A program made the position numbers and the translations under genes. Positions 7,994 to 16,562 of a stretch of DNA of 64,000 nt are shown in pieces (position 1 is the stretch's first letter; every line of letters begins with the position of its first letter). The stretch is from Bacteroidales bacterium. GTDB taxonomy: Bacteria > Bacteroidota > Bacteroidia > Bacteroidales > UBA932. The DNA lies in NCBI GenBank assembly GCA_017445755.1, contig JAFSSE010000004.1, forward strand, positions 1 through 64,000, in the 5' to 3' direction. The notes beneath the pieces were generated by a model. That model ran no database searches. It was given only the letters and a program-made list of their open reading frames with translations, and was not told the origin of the DNA.

Positions 7994-9517
7994 CTAATTG
8001 AGCCGGACCATCGTGGTCACCACCATTCCGGCATTGTTTTCGCCGCCGACAGATGATTTGATTACGCCCTTGTCAGCCCCGGAGACGGAAGCATAGAAAC
8101 TCAGCTCCGTTCCATTGGTCATATAGGCCACAAACTGCAGGGTCATGGAGGCCTGTTCGAAACGAACCAGATTCAGGGTGCCCGGAACAATCTTGCTCTG
8201 ATACTCGGAGGCGCTGCTCCAGTCGAGCGAGACATACTCGGCGGCGTCCCTGGAAAGGTCGCATTCCCAATAACCGCTTGTGCCGTCCACCACATAGGCC
8301 ACCCCTTCCACATAGTTATCCGACAGTGAGGGATAGTGCTGCGGCAGGGTGCGGGAAGTCACCTGACCTGCTTTGGGATCCAGGGTATATATTTTCACCC
8401 CGTCATAATCATTGCCTCCCCACCATGAAAGAGTCTCCCCGGCAGAGAGATAGGTACTGTTTTCCATATGTTCATTTATGGTGCAGATGAGATTCCCCCG
8501 TTCGACGGAATTGGAAGATACATTGAGATTGTAGAAGTCCGTCCGCACTTCTGTCCTTGTCCATCCGCCTTCCTTGCCGTCACCTTCCTGGAATTCAACA
8601 GAGTATGTTTCTGCAAGATACAGTTTTCCTCCTATTGAAAGCAGGAAAGCATCATCCTTCCCGGCATTGTCCCGTTGCAGCAGCACCGGCTCAAAGGAGG
8701 GAGAGGCGATGATGCCGAGCGCCGCTCCCATCATTCCGGGATAGTAGAACGCTCCGCCAAGGCAGTCGCCGGCAGGGTAAATCTTTTGGCAGGAGATGTT
8801 ATCCCCAAGTACGTTGACCGCATCCAGCGTATTGCCTTTGTCCTGCAGACGGATCAGTGACGGAAGCCCTCCGTTAATGCCCTCATAATTCCAGCCACCG
8901 GTCCTCACAAACAGGTCCTTGCCCAGCTGGTGGAACCAGCCGTTAAGGAAAGTGGGCTGCTTAAAGCCGTCGTCCATTCCGTCCGGGGCGCCGGCTTCCA
9001 GGGTCCATTCGAACAGGGCTCCGTCGCTCTTGCGGATAAGATAATGGGCTCCGTGGCGGTCGTGGTACTTGGCGCTGAAATCATTTATGATGGTAGATAA
9101 CGCATGGCGGCCGGCGCCGTCAGAGGGATAATTGTTCCATCCTCCCTTTACATCATAGTGGCAATTGGCAAGCCAAAGCCATCCCTCGCCGACCGGGAAA
9201 ACAAACCCGGGCGAAATAATAAGATTGGCCTGGATGCTTTCGGCCACGCTTCCGTCCACACCTTCCACGTCCACCGTGTAAGAAACCTGGACCATGGTGC
9301 CGTCTTCGGAAACCGTGTAAAGGGCCTTGGGGCCAACTGTAAGGTCGCCTTCGGCCTTGGTGGTCGCACCGGAGCCGGAAGCGAGGGCCAGCATGGAGGA
9401 CCCGGCGATATTGGCTTTGCGGAAAGTGACTTTGGCGCCGGAGCCGTAGCCGTCTTTGTTGCAGGAAATCTGGCAGAAAGCCAGAAGCAGCATAAGGGCA
9501 ATAACTGTCTTTTTCAT
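7994..9517 (-). CDS. Lipoprotein of unknown function, propeller-like
   Basis: 507 residues from ATG 9517; the N-terminus MKKTVIALMLLLAFCQISC is a lipoprotein signal with the acylated cysteine at residue 19, so the protein is anchored in the outer or inner membrane. The longer frame to 9607 is rejected because it crosses the promoter and two palindromes. The body is rich in aromatic and glycine residues with repeated segments such as GGKLYLAETYSV and SGYWECDLSRD, suggesting a beta-propeller that might bind a ligand or partner protein. No family was recognised. It is followed on the same strand by the kinase-regulator pair and may be part of the same sensing circuit. Confidence 0.75.
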   Translation of the reverse strand: MKKTVIALMLLLAFCQISCNKDGYGSGAKVTFRKANIAGSSMLALASGSGATTKAEGDLTVGPKALYTVSEDGTMVQVSYTVDVEGVDGSVAESIQANLIISPGFVFPVGEGWLWLANCHYDVKGGWNNYPSDGAGRHALSTIINDFSAKYHDRHGAHYLIRKSDGALFEWTLEAGAPDGMDDGFKQPTFLNGWFHQLGKDLFVRTGGWNYEGINGGLPSLIRLQDKGNTLDAVNVLGDNISCQKIYPAGDCLGGAFYYPGMMGAALGIIASPSFEPVLLQRDNAGKDDAFLLSIGGKLYLAETYSVEFQEGDGKEGGWTRTEVRTDFYNLNVSSNSVERGNLICTINEHMENSTYLSAGETLSWWGGNDYDGVKIYTLDPKAGQVTSRTLPQHYPSLSDNYVEGVAYVVDGTSGYWECDLSRDAAEYVSLDWSSASEYQSKIVPGTLNLVRFEQASMTLQFVAYMTNGTELSFYASVSGADKGVIKSSVGGENNAGMVVTTMVRLN

Positions 9518-9535
9518 AAGCTTATAAGTTTTCGG

Positions 9536-9582
9536 CAAAGATAACACCCCAAAAGGGAAGCCCTGTGGCGGATTCCGCCACA
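9536..9582 (-). promoter_or_regulatory. Lipoprotein promoter with upstream 9-bp palindrome
   Basis: A minus-strand -7 box TATCTTTG lies at 9543-9536, 18 bases from the ATG, with no clear -33 box. Upstream of it is a perfect palindrome, TGTGGCGGA (9564-9572), one central base, and TCCGCCACA (9574-9582). A promoter with a weak -33 box and a dyad at this position suits activation by a dimeric regulator. Confidence 0.55.
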
Positions 9583-9602
9583 AGAGAGTTATTTTCCAAA
9601 AA

Positions 9603-9637
9603 TGCAACCCGGTTGCAAATGAGAAGTCCTAACTTTG
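9603..9637 (+). promoter_or_regulatory. Promoter of the small membrane protein gene with dyad operator
   Basis: A plus-strand -7 box TAACTTTG is at 9630-9637, 19 bases before the ATG at 9657. A perfect dyad TGCAACC (9603-9609), C, GGTTGCA (9611-9617) occupies the position where a -33 box would be. The two dyads of this divergent intergenic region have different sequences and so probably serve different regulators. Confidence 0.5.
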
Positions 9638-9656
9638 AGTGCTAGGACTAATCGAT

Positions 9657-10043
9657 ATGACCCGGAAGGAAATATTATACTCAATCGTAATAATGGTTTT
9701 TCTCGGCGCAGGCATGCATTTCGTCCATCATGTCCCGTTTTTTAACCATTTCCTGGGGTACATATTCCCGGTTCGAGAGAGTGTCATGGCGGTCATGCCC
9801 TGCATAGTTGCGGCGTTCTTCTCATACTGGGTATTCGTTCATCACGAAATCATGGCCATCGACCTCGTTATCTATGTCCTTGCAATCTCGGGCGCTGTTT
9901 TTCTTGCAAACCGCTGGCGCAAAAGCAGTTTCGTTCGAAGGAATTGGCCGTATTGGATTGCGCTGGCCGTTGTGGTCATGCTCTTGACAGCTTTCCTGAC
10001 CTATCATTCTCCCGGCGGAATTCTCTTCGCCGTCCTGGGATAA
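9657..10043 (+). CDS. Small multi-spanning membrane protein, DUF6512-like
   Basis: 128 residues from ATG 9657 (the frame can be extended to a GTG at 9639, which would overlap the promoter). Four membrane helices are visible: ILYSIVIMVFLGAG, VMPCIVAAFFSYWVFV, MAIDLVIYVLAISGAVFL and WPYWIALAVVVMLLTAF. The segment GAGMHFVHH and FPVRESVMAVMP resembles the conserved opening of DUF6512 proteins (G--LHF followed by -PVNES). No function is known. It stands alone, transcribed away from the lipoprotein gene. The 170 bp after it show no gene. Confidence 0.6.
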   Translation: MTRKEILYSIVIMVFLGAGMHFVHHVPFFNHFLGYIFPVRESVMAVMPCIVAAFFSYWVFVHHEIMAIDLVIYVLAISGAVFLANRWRKSSFVRRNWPYWIALAVVVMLLTAFLTYHSPGGILFAVLG

Positions 10044-10154
10044 ACTTGATTCATAACCGCGAATGCAGCTTTTCGCCTTTCAGCAGCCTTCGCTCTCCCG
10101 GATCCCGTAATTGAAGCATAATTTCTCCATGCTTAGCGTCGCGGGGCGAACGCT

Positions 10155-10207
10155 TTTTTCTTATTTTTGAGCAGATTTTTCTTATTTTTGTAGTTTAGAT
10201 AAACTAC
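10155..10207 (+). promoter_or_regulatory. Tandem TATTTTTG boxes and start-proximal palindrome before 10214
   Basis: The 15-mer TTTTTCTTATTTTTG occurs twice, at 10155-10169 and 10176-10190, 21 bp apart, each ending in a TAnnTTTG -7 box. Directly after the second copy lies a perfect palindrome, GTAGTTTA (10190-10197), GA, TAAACTAC (10200-10207), which ends six bases before the ATG at 10214. It could be an operator over the transcription start or an RNA hairpin masking the ribosome site. Confidence 0.5.
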
Positions 10208-10213
10208 GCAGCA

Positions 10214-10522
10214 ATGGCAGGATTTAATTTTGGCTTTTTCGGGGACCAGGAGCACAGGGTCTTCAACTATAAGCCCCGGTACTATGATCCGGAAAAGGAA
10301 GAGCGCAGGGCAATGTTCGGCGATGTCGACGGGACTAACGCCAAGGCAAAGGAAGAAGGGACATATGTCCCCGGTTCCTCTATCCGAGGTGCATTCCGGG
10401 ACGGCGCCTACAAGCGCACACGCAGCACTGCTACCCGTACCCAGACAATAATCGGTATCGTAACCCTCCTTTTGATTGTCGCTGTATTGATTTACATTAC
10501 AAAGTTTTACGAACTTCTCTAG
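10214..10522 (+). CDS. Small conserved single-pass membrane protein upstream of mutL
   Basis: 102 residues. A soluble N-terminal region of about 75 residues, rich in aromatic and charged residues (HRVFNYKPRYYDPEKEERR), precedes one C-terminal membrane helix (TIIGIVTLLLIVAVLIYI). The topology is a tail-anchored cytoplasmic protein. Short proteins of this pattern precede mutL in many Bacteroidales genomes; no function is established. Three bases separate its stop from the mutL ATG, so it heads the mutL operon. Confidence 0.75.
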   Translation: MAGFNFGFFGDQEHRVFNYKPRYYDPEKEERRAMFGDVDGTNAKAKEEGTYVPGSSIRGAFRDGAYKRTRSTATRTQTIIGIVTLLLIVAVLIYITKFYELL

Positions 10523-10525
10523 CGG

Positions 10526-12319
10526 ATGGAACTGAGGATACTGCCGGGCAACATTGCTAATATGATTGCGGCGGGGGAGGTCGTTCAGCGGCCCGCCTCC
10601 GTTGTAAAAGAGTTGATGGAAAACGCCCTCGACGCCGGGGCGACGGAGGTTTCCGTCGTGATCCAGGACGCCGGGAGGACCCTGATCCAGGTGATAGACA
10701 ACGGCTGCGGGATGACTCCGGACGATGCCGTTCTCTGCTTCGAGCGCCATGCAACCTCGAAAATAGCAACGGCTGAAGACCTCGAAAATATTCTGACCTT
10801 CGGCTTCCGCGGGGAGGCGCTCGCTTCCATAGCGGCGGTTGCGGAGGTGACCCTCAGGACCCGCCGGGAAGGGGAGGAAGTCGGCTGCGAAGTCGTATTC
10901 GCCGGCTCTGAACATGTCTCAACGAGGGAGGTCTCTGCCCCGAAGGGCGCCAATTTTGCCGTCCGGAATCTCTTTTACAATGTCCCCGCGAGGCGGAAGT
11001 TCCTGAAATCCGACAACGTCGAATTCCGCCATATCTATGAAGAGTTCAGCAGGGTCGCACTGACCAGTCCCGATATCGCGTTCACCCTCCTTCACAACGG
11101 CAAGGAAATTTCCGTCCTTAAACCGGCCAAGTCCCTGAAGTTCAGGATTATGGACCTTCTCGGAGCAGCTGTGGTTGGAGATATTGTGGACATTTCGGCG
11201 GATACGACCCTAGCCCGCATAGAAGGTTTCATAGGCCGCCCGGAAGGGGCGAAAAAGACCCTTGGGAACCAGTTTCTCTTCGTCAACGGCCGCTATTTCC
11301 GGAGTCCGTATCTCCATAAGGCGGTGATGAAGGCCTACGAGGGCATGATTCCCGAAGGGACGACCCCGTCCTACTTTATCTACCTCTCCGTGGACCCCGG
11401 GTCGATAGATGTGAACATCTCTCCGACAAAGACGGAAATAAAATTCGAGGAGGACAGCGTCGTCTTCCAGATTCTATATGCGGCCGTAAGGGAAGCCCTG
11501 GGCTACAACGCCATTTCCGGTTCCATAGATTTCGACAATCCCGAAGCGGCCCAGATGCCGGTCCTTGGGCGGAAGTTTGAAGAATATCGGCCCTCCAGTA
11601 TTCCGGAAGCCGGGGTTGACCCTTTTTATAACCCTTTCGGCCCGGCCCATCCCTTCGACGAGGACGCCCCGCTCGATAAGGACTTCCCGAACTATACGGA
11701 CCATGTTGACCGCAGCCAGAATTACGGCAAGCTCTTCGAGGACAGGACCCTCCCGACAGCGCAGGTGATGACCATCCATGGCAAGTATATCCTGTCCCAG
11801 TCCCAGTCCGGGGTCATGGTCATCCATGTCCGAAGGGCCCGCGAGAGGGTTCTTTTCGACCGCTTCCTCAAGGCCGTTTCGAAGAATGCCCATGTGACCC
11901 AGACGGCGCTCTTCCCCGTTCATGTCCAGGTCGGCGTCGCCGCGAGGGAGACCTTCGACGCAAATGCATCCCTCCTTTCCTCCCTCGGTTTCGACATTAC
12001 TCCGTTCGGAGCGGACACGGTCGTTGTGAACGGCGTTCCGGAGGGGTATTCCACGGAGCAGGGCAAGGTGGAGGCCCTTCTCTCCGATATCCTCCTGATT
12101 CTCCAGGACGGGACGACCTCCCTCCCGGGGCAGATGGAGGCCTCCCTGGCTGCAAAGTTCGCCCTTCTCGGAGCCATGAGCGGAGACGGCGTCTCCTCCT
12201 CACTTGAGGCCCAGCGCCTGATAGACGCCCTCCTTTCCTCCGACAATCCAGAATTCACTTCCTCCGGGCGGAGAATCATCGCCATTCTTCCGGTCGAGGA
12301 GTTAGATAAGAAGTTTTAG
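10526..12319 (+). CDS. mutL: DNA mismatch repair protein MutL
   Basis: 597 residues. The GHKL ATPase head is complete: ENALDAGAT, DNGCGM, FGFRGEAL and the SIDVNISPTK segment. MutL couples MutS mismatch recognition to strand removal. The C-terminal dimerisation domain is present, but the endonuclease motif DQHA-xx-E-xxxx-E is replaced by IHVRRARERVLFD around His-434, and the terminal cysteine motif is replaced by SSGRRIIAIL. The protein therefore looks nuclease-dead, like the MutL of MutH-containing bacteria, although no mutH is in this window. The gene is followed after three bases by a rhomboid gene. Confidence 0.95.
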   Translation: MELRILPGNIANMIAAGEVVQRPASVVKELMENALDAGATEVSVVIQDAGRTLIQVIDNGCGMTPDDAVLCFERHATSKIATAEDLENILTFGFRGEALASIAAVAEVTLRTRREGEEVGCEVVFAGSEHVSTREVSAPKGANFAVRNLFYNVPARRKFLKSDNVEFRHIYEEFSRVALTSPDIAFTLLHNGKEISVLKPAKSLKFRIMDLLGAAVVGDIVDISADTTLARIEGFIGRPEGAKKTLGNQFLFVNGRYFRSPYLHKAVMKAYEGMIPEGTTPSYFIYLSVDPGSIDVNISPTKTEIKFEEDSVVFQILYAAVREALGYNAISGSIDFDNPEAAQMPVLGRKFEEYRPSSIPEAGVDPFYNPFGPAHPFDEDAPLDKDFPNYTDHVDRSQNYGKLFEDRTLPTAQVMTIHGKYILSQSQSGVMVIHVRRARERVLFDRFLKAVSKNAHVTQTALFPVHVQVGVAARETFDANASLLSSLGFDITPFGADTVVVNGVPEGYSTEQGKVEALLSDILLILQDGTTSLPGQMEASLAAKFALLGAMSGDGVSSSLEAQRLIDALLSSDNPEFTSSGRRIIAILPVEELDKKF

Positions 12320-12322
12320 CCC

Positions 12323-12991
12323 ATGAACAATAGCGGATCATTCCTGTCCCGGATTCCTCCGGTAACAAAGAACCTCCTGATAATCAACATAATATTCTAT
12401 CTGGCAACCCTTGTCGGAGAGGATTTCATGGTTGGAACATTCGCGCTGTTCTATCCCACCTCGCCCTTTTTCCGCTGGTGGCAGCCGCTGACCCACATGT
12501 TCATGCACGGGGGCTTCTGGCACATCTTCTTTAACATGTACACCCTGCTGATCTTCGGCACACCGGTCGAGCAGGCCCTGGGATCGAAACGTTTTTCAAT
12601 CCTCTATTTTGCCGCCGGGCTCGGGGCCGTGGCGCTCCATCTCGGAGTCCAGTATCTCCAGGTCCAGCATTTCCTCGCCGCAGGAACCCCGGCCGCCCAG
12701 CTCAGCATTACAAGGATCCTCCGGACCCCTACAGTCGGGGCTTCAGGTGCCATCTACGGCATCCTCATGGCCTTCGCCATGATCCATCCGGATGCGGTCC
12801 TGACGCTGATTTTCCCGCCCATTCCGCTGAAAGCGAAGTGGTGGGTGCTTATCTTTGCGGCCATCGAACTCTTTACCGGGGTGACCGGCACCCTCGACGG
12901 CGTCGCCCATTTCGCCCATCTCGGCGGCATGCTCTTCGGCTTCCTGCTGATACGTTATTGGCAGAGGCACGGGGGAATCTGGAGGTTCTAG
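12323..12991 (+). CDS. Rhomboid family intramembrane serine protease
   Basis: 222 residues with six membrane helices. The catalytic serine lies in GASGAIYG and the partner histidine in VAHFAHLGGM; the loop-1 histidine/asparagine cluster HMFMHGGFWHIFFNM is also typical. It would cleave substrate helices within the inner membrane; the substrate is not predictable. The PFAM-type features are complete and length is normal. It lies between mutL and an EEP gene with three-base gaps on both sides, in one operon. Confidence 0.93.
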   Translation: MNNSGSFLSRIPPVTKNLLIINIIFYLATLVGEDFMVGTFALFYPTSPFFRWWQPLTHMFMHGGFWHIFFNMYTLLIFGTPVEQALGSKRFSILYFAAGLGAVALHLGVQYLQVQHFLAAGTPAAQLSITRILRTPTVGASGAIYGILMAFAMIHPDAVLTLIFPPIPLKAKWWVLIFAAIELFTGVTGTLDGVAHFAHLGGMLFGFLLIRYWQRHGGIWRF

Positions 12992-12994
12992 CTT

Positions 12995-14086
12995 ATGGCG
13001 GAAAAGAAAAAGCGGAGTTTCTTTTCGAGGATGCTGTTTTTCCTCATAGTGACCGTCGTTTCGGCGGCCCTCCTGCTTTCGTACTCCGCCCTCTTCCTGA
13101 ACCCCGAGAAGGTCTGGTTCGTAACCCTTGCAGGGCTTGTTTTCCCCCTTCTGGTCGTCCTCGAGGCGGTTTTGCTCATCTTTTCCATATTCCGGCGCTC
13201 ATCCCTTTTCAGCTGGATACTCGCCCTCCTTATTCCGGCCTTTCTACTGTCCGGACGCTATGTCCGGTTCAAGGACAGGGGGGCGGACGAGGGCCCTGTC
13301 CGGATTGTTTCCTACAACGTCGGGCTGTTTGCCCATGACGGCGGGAAAGTGGCCTCAGACCGGCTTTCACTGGCGGATTCCGTGGCGAGATTCCTCGTCA
13401 GGACAAAGCCCGATGTGATTTGCCTCCAGGAGTTCTTCCTCCCCTCGAAGGCGGGCATAGACAACTGGCTTAAGACGCATTTTCCGGGATATCATGCCGA
13501 GTATTATATCCTTACGGGCAAGGCCGGTTCAGCGGGCAATGTGACCCTTTCCCGCCGCCCGGTCCTCCATAAGGGGAAGATTGACTTTGAAAAGAGCACC
13601 AACATGGCCCTTTTCACGGATATACGCCTTGCGGACAGCACCGTCATCCGGATATACAACTGCCATTTCGAAAGCTATAACATTTCTCCGGATTCCCTTA
13701 TCCATGCCCTCGGGGACGAGGAGGAGGTCGAGTCCACCGGCAGGAAGATGAAAAAATCAATCCGGCAGCGCCCGGCCCAGGTGGATGAGGTTGTCCGGAG
13801 TGCGGCGGAAAGCCCGGTCCGGTCCATGGTTCTCGGAGATTTCAACGACACTCCGATGTCGTTTACATACCAGCGGCTCCGGCGCGCCCGCAAAGACGCG
13901 TTCATGGAGGCCGGGAAGGGTTTTGGAGCGACCTACATGCGCATGAGACCCTTCTTCCGCATCGATTACATGCTTTATCCGAAGGACCTCGAGGCGAAGA
14001 CTTTTTCCGTCCTCAAGGCCCCATATTCGGATCACGCCCCACTGGAGGCCACCTTCAGCACTGAACCAAACGTTACTGTAAAATGA
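12995..14086 (+). CDS. Membrane-anchored endonuclease/exonuclease/phosphatase (EEP) family protein
   Basis: 363 residues. Three N-terminal membrane helices (to about residue 92) are followed by an EEP domain with the metal and catalytic motifs in order: VSYNVGLF, CLQEFF, NCHFESYN, LGDFNDTP and SDHAPL. The domain hydrolyses phosphodiester or phosphomonoester bonds; the exact substrate (nucleic acid, lipid head group or other) cannot be told. By the positive-inside rule the catalytic domain is probably extracytoplasmic. Its stop overlaps the tsaC start (ATGA). Confidence 0.88.
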   Translation: MAEKKKRSFFSRMLFFLIVTVVSAALLLSYSALFLNPEKVWFVTLAGLVFPLLVVLEAVLLIFSIFRRSSLFSWILALLIPAFLLSGRYVRFKDRGADEGPVRIVSYNVGLFAHDGGKVASDRLSLADSVARFLVRTKPDVICLQEFFLPSKAGIDNWLKTHFPGYHAEYYILTGKAGSAGNVTLSRRPVLHKGKIDFEKSTNMALFTDIRLADSTVIRIYNCHFESYNISPDSLIHALGDEEEVESTGRKMKKSIRQRPAQVDEVVRSAAESPVRSMVLGDFNDTPMSFTYQRLRRARKDAFMEAGKGFGATYMRMRPFFRIDYMLYPKDLEAKTFSVLKAPYSDHAPLEATFSTEPNVTVK

Positions 14087-14688
14087 CAAAGGAACAGGTA
14101 TTTTCCAAGGCCCTCGAGACGCTCCGCTCCGGCGGAACTATCCTTTACCCGACCGATACGGTCTGGGGGCTCGGCTGCGACGCTACAAATCCCTCCGCCG
14201 TCGCAAAGATTTATGAGATAAAGAAACGCTCCGACTCCAAGTCGCTCGTTCTGCTTGCAAGCGACCTCGATATGGTCGCAAAATATATCCGGGTCATTCC
14301 CCAGATGGCGATTTCCCTGGTTGAGGTCAATGACGCCCCCATGACCCTTATCTATCCCGATGCTATTGCCGGGGAAAGTGTCGAAGGTAGCGGAGACAAG
14401 TATCACCTTGCCCTCAATACGGTCGCCGAAGACGGTTCCGTCGGAATCCGTATCCCGATGGCCCGCTGGTGCCGGGACCTTGCCTTCAAGCTTGGAAGAC
14501 CCCTTGTTTCCACCTCGGCGAACATCTCCGGGGAGCCGACGCCGAAGCGTTTTTCCGATATCCCTAAGGAGATTAAGGACGCCGTCGATTTCGTGGTCCC
14601 CCCGTCAATCGACACGGAATCGACCGGGAAGCCCTCCCAGATTATCAGGATTGACCTTGACGGGTCGGTAGAAATAATTCGTAAGTAA
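14083..14688 (+). CDS. tsaC: L-threonylcarbamoyladenylate synthase
   Basis: 201 residues, a single YrdC/Sua5 domain with the nucleotide and threonine-binding segments PTDTVWGLGCDA, KKRSDSKSLVLL, and LVSTSANISG. It makes threonylcarbamoyl-AMP from threonine, bicarbonate and ATP for the t6A37 modification of ANN-decoding tRNAs, in the cytosol. It lacks the C-terminal Sua5 domain, so it is the short TsaC type. Its ATG overlaps the preceding TGA. Confidence 0.93.
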   Translation: MTKEQVFSKALETLRSGGTILYPTDTVWGLGCDATNPSAVAKIYEIKKRSDSKSLVLLASDLDMVAKYIRVIPQMAISLVEVNDAPMTLIYPDAIAGESVEGSGDKYHLALNTVAEDGSVGIRIPMARWCRDLAFKLGRPLVSTSANISGEPTPKRFSDIPKEIKDAVDFVVPPSIDTESTGKPSQIIRIDLDGSVEIIRK

Positions 14689-14692
14689 GGAT

Positions 14693-15397
14693 ATGGAAAT
14701 CTTTTTGGCAGAGGAAGTTAATGGTGACCGCCTCGTTCTCGGAGAGGAAGAGACGGCCCATTGCGTCCGGGTGCTCCGCCACCGGGAAGGAGACCCTGTG
14801 GACGTTATCGACGGGAGGGGGACCATGTTTCATTGCCGCCTTGTCGAAACAGGGAAGAAAGCGGTCCTCGAGGTGCTGGAAAGGGTTGAAGGGTGGGGTA
14901 GCCATCCATATCGCCTCACGCTGGCCGTCTGCCCGACAAAAAACAACGAACGCTTCGAGTGGTTTATCGAAAAGGCCGTAGAAATCGGGGTGGATACAAT
15001 TGTCCCCGTAATCGGCGACCGCTCCGAGCGGAAGGTCTATAAGACCGATCGTGCCAGAAGAATTGCCGTTTCCGCGGCAAAACAGTCCCTGAAGGGAGCT
15101 GTACCGGAGATTCTGGAACCGGTGACGGTAGGGGAGTTCATACGCACCTGCAGCTCCCCGTGCCGCCTTATCGCCTATTGCTTTGATGGGGACAAAGTCT
15201 CCATAAAACAGGCCCTGGAAGGGGCTGAGGGCCCTTTTGCAGTCCTTATCGGACCCGAGGGGGACTTCTCCCCGGAGGAGGTCGAATCAGCCCTTGCCCT
15301 CGGCTGGCGGCCGGTCCATCTCGGTTCTTCCCGCCTTCGTACTGAAACTGCGGCCGTAACAGCCGCCGAAGCCGTATATTTCCAAAACATGATATGA
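14693..15397 (+). CDS. rsmE: 16S rRNA m3U1498 methyltransferase
   Basis: 234 residues. It has the RsmE N-terminal PUA-like part (AHCVRVLRHREGDPVDVIDG) and the SPOUT knot with LIGPEGDFSPEEVE and LGSSRLRTETAAV, which bind S-adenosylmethionine. It methylates N3 of U1498 in the 30S decoding centre. Length is normal. It starts four bases after tsaC and overlaps the next gene by ATGA. Confidence 0.95.
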   Translation: MEIFLAEEVNGDRLVLGEEETAHCVRVLRHREGDPVDVIDGRGTMFHCRLVETGKKAVLEVLERVEGWGSHPYRLTLAVCPTKNNERFEWFIEKAVEIGVDTIVPVIGDRSERKVYKTDRARRIAVSAAKQSLKGAVPEILEPVTVGEFIRTCSSPCRLIAYCFDGDKVSIKQALEGAEGPFAVLIGPEGDFSPEEVESALALGWRPVHLGSSRLRTETAAVTAAEAVYFQNMI

Positions 15398-16557
15398 TAA
15401 AGAAAAGATTTGTAACCCTTGATGTAATGCGCGGTCTGACCGTCGCCTTCATGTGCCTGGTAAACAACCCCGGCACATGGTCTAAAGTATATCCGCCCCT
15501 TCGCCACGCCGCATGGTTCGGCTGCACCCCGACGGACCTCGTTTTCCCCTTCTTCGTGTTCTGCATGGGCTGCGCAATGGCCTTCTCCCTCGCGAAATTC
15601 GGCTCCCTGAGCCGTGAAGCGGCATGGAAGATAACAAAGCGCGGTCTCGGGATCTTCCTCGTCGGGCTCCTGCTAAACCTCTATCCCTTCTATCCGTACA
15701 ATGTCCACGACGAAACCTGGACCTTTGCGCAGAATTACGGTTACTGGCTCCAGCATAAGCGCATACTCGGGGTTCTCCAGAGGATAGGTCTTAGCTACAT
15801 TATCGCCGGCTTCGTTATCCTGGGGCTCAAAAAGAACGTAAAGAAGATATCCCTTGCCGCCCTCGGACTCTTTGTCGTTTACACGGCGGTTCTGGTCATC
15901 TTCCAGGGCCCTTCCGGCGGCCCCTTCTCGATAGAGGGGACCTTCGCCCCGAAGATAGATATCGCCGTTTTTGGAGAGGACCATCTTTACCGCCGTTACC
16001 TTGCCCCCGACGGAAACCGCTACTGGTTTGATCCTGAAGGGCTCTGGGGTTCGCTGACCGGTGCATGCACCGCGATACTGGGTTTCCTCTCCGGGACCAT
16101 GATCCGGAATTCCCAGCTTTCATACGGTGAGGCCCCTACGGAGAAGGATTCCCCGATCGGAGTGGTCGCTCGTCTGGCCATGGCTTCGGCCGCCTCTCTC
16201 GCCGCAGCGATGGTCCTCAGCATCTGGATTCCCCTTTGCAAGCCCCTCTGGACCCCTTCATACGTCCTTTATGCCGGCGGGTGGGCCATGCTTGTACTGG
16301 CGGTGCTTTCCTACCTGATTGATGTAAAGGGCTATGAAAAGCCCTTCACTCCGGCAAAGATTTTCGGCATGAACGCCCTTGCGGCCTTTGTCTTCAGCGG
16401 AGTCCTTGCAAAGACATTCGGGTGGATTGGCTGGAATCCTTCGAAGTACTTCACCGCCAATGAGTTCACCTCGCTCATTTACGCAATACTCTTCGTCTGT
16501 GTGGTGTTCTGCTTTTCGTGGATCCTCTACCGTAAAAAGATATTCATTAAACTCTGA
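15394..16557 (+). CDS. DUF5009 / heparan-alpha-glucosaminide acetyltransferase-like membrane protein
   Basis: 387 residues with about ten membrane helices. The opening RFVTLDVMRGLTVAFMCLVN with RHAAWFGCTPTDLVFPFFVF is characteristic of the HGSNAT-like family (YeiB/DUF1624/DUF5009), which includes lysosomal enzymes that move acetyl groups across the membrane onto glucosamine. In Bacteroidota the members are thought to acetylate sugars or envelope components, but this is by analogy. It lies in the mutL-rsmE operon and shares an ATGA overlap with rsmE. Confidence 0.85.
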   Translation: MIKKRFVTLDVMRGLTVAFMCLVNNPGTWSKVYPPLRHAAWFGCTPTDLVFPFFVFCMGCAMAFSLAKFGSLSREAAWKITKRGLGIFLVGLLLNLYPFYPYNVHDETWTFAQNYGYWLQHKRILGVLQRIGLSYIIAGFVILGLKKNVKKISLAALGLFVVYTAVLVIFQGPSGGPFSIEGTFAPKIDIAVFGEDHLYRRYLAPDGNRYWFDPEGLWGSLTGACTAILGFLSGTMIRNSQLSYGEAPTEKDSPIGVVARLAMASAASLAAAMVLSIWIPLCKPLWTPSYVLYAGGWAMLVLAVLSYLIDVKGYEKPFTPAKIFGMNALAAFVFSGVLAKTFGWIGWNPSKYFTANEFTSLIYAILFVCVVFCFSWILYRKKIFIKL

Positions 16558-16562
16558 GTCAG

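Noticed and set aside
9518-9607. N-terminal extension of the lipoprotein before the signal peptide
   Set aside because: It would bury the signal peptide and overlaps a -7 box and a palindrome.
10133-10915. A 260-codon minus-strand frame across the start of mutL
   Set aside because: Overlaps the promoter region, the small membrane gene and mutL antisense; no domain is seen.
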